From positions 74,286,048-74,350,047 of the forward strand of contig OZ038485.1 of NCBI GenBank assembly GCA_964036315.1: a stretch of DNA of 64,000 nt, in the 5' to 3' direction. A program made the position numbers and the translations under genes. The notes beneath the pieces are model-generated. The model ran no database searches. It was not told the origin of the DNA and was given only the letters and a program-made list of their open reading frames with translations. Below, piece by piece: positions 58,866 through 64,000 of this stretch (within the stretch, counting starts at the first letter, position 1; every line of letters begins with the position of its first letter). The stretch comes from Acanthosepion esculentum. Its lineage: Eukaryota; Mollusca; Cephalopoda; Sepiida; Sepiidae.

Positions 58866-59033
58866 GTAAAAACTTTCTATATATTACAATTTTTATATTT
58901 GTGAAATTTCGAAATATCTAGTTACTCTGAATTAATTAGGGTGTAAATTCTTAAATATATTTATGTTTTCATAAAATTATATTCCAAACAAAGTTGAACA
59001 TATCAATTTATTATAGCGACAGTGATCCAAATA

Positions 59034-59037
<4 letters not shown>

Positions 59038-59107
<70 letters not shown>
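59038..59107. repeat. (GT)n microsatellite
   Basis: About 34 uninterrupted GT units. Confidence 0.97.
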
Positions 59108-59110
<3 letters not shown>

Positions 59111-60065
59111 AAACGAATTACCTCGTACAGATGATCATTTCGTCCATGGGAAAGTAGTTTTTCCCTGGACTTATCAATGCAAATACATTTACTAAAATCA
59201 ATAAACCATTTCTTCACAGGAAATTTGAAAGGTAAAGGATGGAAGGAAAAAAGGAAAGAATAAAAGGGGATGGGGGCAAGAATTAGCCTATAAAAAAGGA
59301 GGGAGTTATATAGATAAAGAGGGTTAAAGGACTTAATGTGGTTGTGGTAGAGTTGGGTACAGATAAACATGACTGTTGAAAATGTACACTGACATAAATG
59401 TCACCTATCAACACCTTTGAAAGGAAGAAGAATGAACAAAAAAGCCTATGAAACATTTTAGAGAGGAGCTTAAAATTATTATAGAATGGGAGTAAGAATT
59501 TAAAATTAATATTTTTTCAAACATTATATTTATGAACCCCCAAAATAACACTCTCAAAGTAAAGCAAAACGACAGCGTCTATTTCGGGCCTTTTTATTCC
59601 AAAGAAAGTTAGTGACACTTTCTCTCATGACTTCCTGCTCTCTTTTTCTGTTTGTCTTTTTTCTCCTCTACACCTTCTATATCAATATATAACTTCCGTT
59701 AAGTTAACCGATTAAATGTGTCAATGTCTGGACCTCCTCAAATAATATTAAATATGAAAGAATAGAAATTTTAAATTACATCTAACTCAATCATGTCTCT
59801 CCCCCCTCACTTCCTCACTTCGTTAATTTACATATGCTTAGTACTGCCCGTCAAAAATGTGTAAATTTCTTTTCATTTTTCGTTTCAACCTTTGGAAGTA
59901 AAGTCTGATGATCCGCGGTCCTTTAAAAGGGCTGTGGTGAAATAATTTATTACATGGAACCTTCAAGTGGCCTGTTTTTATTTATTATATATATATATAT
60001 ATAATGCGTGTCTGGTATGCACGTTTAATTGAATACAACAGACAAGGTGCTTTTATTCAGTTTTT
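59108..60065. other. Stretch without recognised genes
   Basis: Purine-rich on + strand (59220-59300). Possibly part of the Penelope-like copy that follows, but not shown. Confidence 0.4.
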
Positions 60066-60069
60066 TATA

Positions 60070-60425
60070 CAATTTCTCATGCTATCTGATAATTTGTTTT
60101 CGGATGATTTCAACAAAATTCCGTCATAAATTATACTTATGAACTTAGTGAAAAAAATAAACTTCCTTTCTTAGATGTTCTCGTCGATTTTAGTAATAAT
60201 ACTTTTAAAACTTCTGTTTATAAAATACCAACTAGTAAAGACTCTTGCCATCTTAATTTCTCTAATGAATGCCCTCTTAGATATAAAATAGTTGTTATTA
60301 AAAATTTCTTCACGAGAGCACACGAGAACTCATCCTCTCGTACGCTTTTCCTTAACGAATTAAACAAGGTAAAACAAACGCTGATTAATAACGGATTTCC
60401 TAATCAATTGACCGGGAAGAAGTAA
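60070..60425 (+). pseudogene. Penelope-like reverse transcriptase fragment
   Basis: Reads INFLSLDVLVDFSNNTFKTS, VYKIPTSKDSCHLNFSNECP, LRYKIVVIKNFFTRAHENSS and LNELNKVKQTLINNGFPNQL. This is the C-terminal RT (P-F-L-D-V-x-x) and the linker that leads toward GIY-YIG in Penelope-like elements. It stops exactly where the Tx1-like LINE begins, so the GIY-YIG part may continue to the right of the window, beyond that LINE. Confidence 0.8.
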
Positions 60426-60889
60426 AGAGAAACATTTCCAAACAAAAACGAGCCTTTTTGGGACTTTTACTAAAGATGGACAAGGTCGACGGCAAGTCTG
60501 TGGAGGACCCCCGGACTTTTCCTCACGCCCCTGGAGTGATTACCTTAGTGCGGGATACCGGGGGCTACCTCAAAGTTTGGAGCCACCTTTTTGAGGCCAA
60601 GGAGGCCTACACAAACTTAAGGGTGTTTGAACTGGAAAATTCCAACCTCAAAAAGTTGAGACATTTTTGTTCTGGGGGGTCCCTGTGCTTCTCCATCCCT
60701 CTCTATATAGAGCTATCAAACTAACCTACGCCACGGACGTCGGCGGTATTGTCATGGACGGTCGTATGACGGCCGATTTGGGCACAGGGAGCATGGGACA
60801 ATCCGTCGGAGTCCTGTCATCTTCAGATTTCCACCCGGTATGTGAGAAGGTTTTTGCTCTTATTCTTTTTATTTTTGCATACTTAGAAG

Positions 60890-62002
60890 ATGTCTATCAA
60901 GATAGCTACGCTGAATGTGAATGGCCTGAGGAATCGGAGTAAGGCGGCCCGCCTGCTCCGGGATCTCTTGTCCTTTGGTGTGGATGTCGCCGAGATCGAA
61001 GAGACCCATTTTGTTTTCAGTTCCGATGCCTGTGTGCTGTCTAACGACTTTGTCGTCTATTCAGCATATGGGGACCGGGTTGTCAGAGGAGTTTCTTTGC
61101 TGGTGAAGCGGACTCTAGATGCGAAGGTGGACCTTGTGCATACCGATGCCGAGGGCCGGTTGATCGTGGCCGATATTGCCGTGAAAAGTGGTTCGTTCCG
61201 AGTCGTTGCGGTTTATGCGCCCAACGACCGGGAGGAACGGGTTTCGTTTTTTCGGCGGTTGGGGCCGTTCCTAGTGGATTCAACGAACCTAGTTCTAATG
61301 GGGGACTGGAATGCCATCCTGGACCCCAAGTTAGATAGGGACCGGGGTGCTAGTGGGAGAAGGGGCGATCGTAGCCTGGTTGATCTGATCGACGATTTTG
61401 GTCTCGTTGATAGATACCGGGTCGATCACCCCAGGGGAAAAATGTGGACGTGGGCTCTTAATTGGCCTTGTGACAAGGTAGTTAGCTACCCTGACAGAAT
61501 GTTAGTTAGAGGAGCCGGCGTAGACTTGATAGATTGTCCCACGTTCCACTGGGTAGGCTATACGGACCACAAACTCGTTTGTGGCCGTGTGGCGTTAGAC
61601 CATAGGCCTAGAATGGCTGGTTACTGGAAGTTCAATCTGTCTTTACTGGACAGGCGGGACTTCCGAGAGCAGCTAACTAGCTTAGTGCAGCGGGAGCTAG
61701 TGGGGACGGCTATCGGGAATAGGTGGTGGGACCGTCTTAAGTGTCAAATTAGGTCTTTCACCACGGATTTCAGCAAACGGCTTGCCCTAGATAGAGCTGA
61801 AAAGGTGAAGACGCTTAGAGCTAGTCTTTCCCGGGTGGTGGCTGGTTTGGATTCCCCAGAGATAGCCCTAGCTAGGGAGGCTGTGGAGCGTTCGAATAGC
61901 GAGCGCTACATGGTCCAGTTAATTAGACATAAGCAAAATGTCTTCCGAAGAGGTGAACATGGGCGCAGAATTGCGCAAGGAAGAGGTCCATCGAGGGTCT
62001 GA
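60890..62002 (+). CDS. LINE ORF2 N-terminal endonuclease domain (Tx1-like)
   Basis: Open 370-codon frame of a LINE endonuclease/exonuclease/phosphatase domain, which nicks target DNA to prime reverse transcription. Motifs: IATLNVNGLR (residues 5-14, metal-site Asn), EETH (37-40; usually Q-E-T-H), VYAPND (108-113), LMGDWNAIL (136-144), SYPDRM (199-204; usually S-R-I-D-R or similar) and YTDHKLV (224-230; usually S-D-H-x-x-V). The basic residues expected after position 230 lead into the RT linker. The frame breaks near 62000, so ORF2 as a whole is not intact. The ATG at 60890 gives the conventional M-S-I-K start. Confidence 0.85.
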   Translation: MSIKIATLNVNGLRNRSKAARLLRDLLSFGVDVAEIEETHFVFSSDACVLSNDFVVYSAYGDRVVRGVSLLVKRTLDAKVDLVHTDAEGRLIVADIAVKSGSFRVVAVYAPNDREERVSFFRRLGPFLVDSTNLVLMGDWNAILDPKLDRDRGASGRRGDRSLVDLIDDFGLVDRYRVDHPRGKMWTWALNWPCDKVVSYPDRMLVRGAGVDLIDCPTFHWVGYTDHKLVCGRVALDHRPRMAGYWKFNLSLLDRRDFREQLTSLVQRELVGTAIGNRWWDRLKCQIRSFTTDFSKRLALDRAEKVKTLRASLSRVVAGLDSPEIALAREAVERSNSERYMVQLIRHKQNVFRRGEHGRRIAQGRGPSRV

Positions 62003-62198
62003 TCGGTACAAACGTGAAGTCAAAACCCCGGAGGAGCACACTCTTCGGGCCACTGACGACATGTGCGAGGCGTTTCGGCGGCATTTCGAGAACCGGTTTA
62101 CCAAGGAGCCTGATCTCCTGAGGTGGAGTTTCGCAGCTATTGGCTGACTTTCCTCGGCATTCGTCAACTGAAGCGGCTACTGCGAGGGAGAGATCACG

Positions 62199-63410
62199 GT
62201 GGGCGAAGTCTACGTGGCATTGAAGAAGATCGGCAGAGGCAAGTCGCCTTGTCAGGATGGATTGCCCTATGAATTGTATTTGAGGCTGTTGCACATCTTT
62301 GTCCCGATTTTGACTGTCGTGTTCAACAATTGGTTCTGGCAGGGGTCCGTCCCCGGTCGGTTCTTCAGGGGTGTGATCACGTTATTGAGAAAGGGCAAGG
62401 ATGTTGGGGGCGGGGGGTAGATGATTACAGGCCCATAACTCTGCTAAACACAGAGTTAAAGATTTTGGTCAAGATCCTGCAGGAACGTTTGCAGTCAGTT
62501 GCCGAGTCTCTGTTGGGTCCGGAGCAGACTTGTTCTGTGAGGGGCCGAACAATTCAAAGTAACCTGCATCTGACCCGCACGATCATACAGGGTGTAAAAG
62601 ACGACGCGCTGATCAATTTAGATCAGTCAAAGACATTTTATAGGGTTGACCATCGCTACCTTGCGGCTGTCCTGCAGGCCGCTGGATTCGCACCCGACTT
62701 CTGCCGCTGGATTAGCCTCCTGTATCGCTCCCCCAGTGCTGTGGTACAGGTGAACGGGAAGCTGTCGAGCGCTTTTGCGCTGTCTAGGTCGGTTCGTCAG
62801 GGTTGTCCACTGTCGCCCCTACATTGGCGTTGGAGCCTCTCCTTCGCCGACTGAGGGACAGGGCGTGCAGTCCGGCCCTACGCGGAATCGCCGTTCCTGG
62901 AGGGGCTCGAACCAGGGTTTCCGTGTACGCCAATGTCGTATCTACTTTCGTGCCGTCCCGCAGCGACATTGAGGTGGTACTGAAGGCGCTTGGTCGGTAT
63001 GAAAAGGTGACAGGGGCCAAGATTAACCGCGACAAGTTGTCCGGCTTGCAGTTAGGTGCCTGGAAGGGGGTCGATCTTCCAGGGCTCTTCGGTTGGACGG
63101 ACGGTCCTGTCCGCATTCTTGGAGTGTGGTTTGGACCCGACCTCCAGCTGGAGAAAAATTGGTCTGAAGTACAAGCAAAGGCCGACGCGGCTGGTCAGAC
63201 TTGGCGTCAACGGAGGTTGTCCGTGAATTGCATGGCGGAGGTGTGTGCCACTTACGTTTTTCCGATTGTCTTTTATCGATTGGCCGTACTTCCTCGCTGT
63301 GATGATTATAGGAAGCCGCTCGATCGCTCGCTATCCTCCGCGAATGGAGGAAGTCTTGCGAGGCTACCGCCTTTCTCATCAGGATCTGATCCGATTCTTT
63401 GAGCATCAGC
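62199..63410 (+). pseudogene. LINE ORF2 reverse transcriptase domain, frameshifted
   Basis: KKIGRGKSPCQDGLPYELYL, DDYRPITLLNTELKILVKIL, ALINLDQSKTFYRVDHRYLA and VRQGCPLSPL are RT motifs in order. Two frameshifts (near 62415 and 62830) break it. The polymerase box reads Y-A-N-V (62926-62937) where copy 1 has Y-A-D-D, so both catalytic aspartates are lost. Confidence 0.85.
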
Positions 63411-64000
63411 TCAAGATGAAGATTAGAACTGATAGAAAACGATTGCATTCGACAGTCTTCAGCGAAAGGTGGGTGACTGAGGCTAGCTTGGTCCGTCTGA
63501 ACGGGGCTAGCCTTGATTTTCTCTTTTAGGTCAACCTACGTCACATCGGGGTGGTTTCCTGCGGAGCCCTCCCCTTGGTTAGTTTAGACAAGCTTTTGTG
63601 TACCTAGTTAATGTAAGTAAGTGTTGTTCCTGGCCTGTTCCCGGTTGCATCTTTGGTTATGATCCAAGTTGAGATTCCCAACCTCCCCAGTTTGTTTTGG
63701 CCCCCTTTTATCTCGACTGGGTCAGATTTTTCTTTCCCATGTCCGTATATATTTTCTCCTTTTCCCACTCCCTTAGCGAGAGAGTTTCTTGATTTTGTCC
63801 AATGGACAGAATACAGAAGACTCTCTTTTTTGAGGGTTGGACGGGCCCTACTAACATCAGTTATGTTTAGTTCATTTTGTGTTCATGTTTAGTTTGTTTT
63901 GGGGTTCATCTCTCTTCCCTCTCATTTTTCATCTTTAGAATTGTATATATAGTTATTATCATTAAATTTTATGGCATGGGGCGCGTTTTGTAGGTTCCCC

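Larger units (their letters stand above)
60426..64000 (+). mobile_element. Tx1-like LINE, copy 2, near full length (3' end outside)
   Basis: Short first frame region (60458-60890; 5' UTR or ORF1 remnant with no recognised domain), endonuclease ORF (60890-62002), linker (61938-62150), RT (62199-63400) and 3' UTR shared with copy 1 (tgttccaggcattctctttt there; tgttcccggttgcatctttg here). Judged against copy 1, about 200 bp of 3' UTR lies outside. Strongly GC-richer than the AT-rich host intron. The L1/Tx1 class assignment rests on domain style. Confidence 0.85.

Noticed and set aside
2892..58865. Host gene as fibrocystin (PKHD1) or plexin/Met-type IPT protein
   Set aside because: Plexin and Met families lack PA14; the order IPT, IPT, PA14, ASPP-type region, IPT fits fibrocystin-L best.

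Overview
The window is animal nuclear DNA: AT-rich, intron-dominated and full of retrotransposon debris. The transposon mix (Jockey-like, RTE-like and Tx1-like LINEs, Penelope-like elements with GIY-YIG endonuclease, short-LTR Ty3/gypsy elements, tRNA-headed SINEs, mariner) and the host gene suggest a lophotrochozoan, most likely a cephalopod such as an octopus. That placement is inference from family resemblance, not from a search.

One host gene runs across almost the whole window on the + strand. It is a fibrocystin-L (PKHD1L1-like) gene, seen from the middle of its N-terminal IPT/TIG repeats, through a third-type IPT domain, a PA14 domain and a long beta-rich region, into the next IPT repeat. 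I could chain 22 exons (2892-58865; 2,922 coding bases, 974 codons) with GT-AG introns and phases that agree at every junction. The start codon and signal peptide lie left of the window. The remaining IPT, G8 and parallel beta-helix parts and the transmembrane segment lie right of it.

Introns, left to right. 0-2.9 kb: a decayed Jockey-like LINE (EN and RT). 3.1-3.8 kb: an opposite-strand 3' end of the same family. 5.1-6.4 kb: an unclassified GC-richer repeat. 8.6 kb: a tRNA-headed SINE. 10.1 kb: a 23-bp minisatellite. 11.1 kb: a mariner-like fragment. 14.2 kb: a Penelope-like 3' end. 17.8-19.4 kb: a Jockey-like copy ending in a 60-bp hairpin. 21.7-27.6 kb: a Ty3/gypsy element with both LTRs and a 5-bp target duplication, split by a 2.0-kb hAT-like non-autonomous transposon with its own 8-bp duplication. 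27.8 kb: a second SINE. 33-36 kb: a Jockey-like 3' end and a Tx1-like LINE. 37.8-38.9 kb: a Penelope-like element with an open GIY-YIG ORF between perfect 58-bp inverted repeats and a tRNA-like Pol III box pair. 40-43.6 kb: more Jockey-like ends and a deletion derivative of the Penelope-like element. 45 kb: an internally deleted mariner. 47-52.4 kb: a minus-strand repetitive pseudogene split by a second Ty3/gypsy element that itself carries a GC-rich insert. 56.7-58.3 kb: an RTE-like LINE. 60.1 kb to the end: a Penelope-like RT fragment cut by a near-full-length Tx1-like LINE.

No CRISPR array, operon, rRNA or bona fide tRNA gene was seen. Among the mobile elements only the GIY-YIG ORF and the LINE endonuclease ORF remain open over a recognisable domain. 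The most interesting themes are the Penelope-like foldback element with its tRNA-like module, the nested dated insertions, and the many intronic inverted repeats, which would make double-stranded RNA in the host pre-mRNA.
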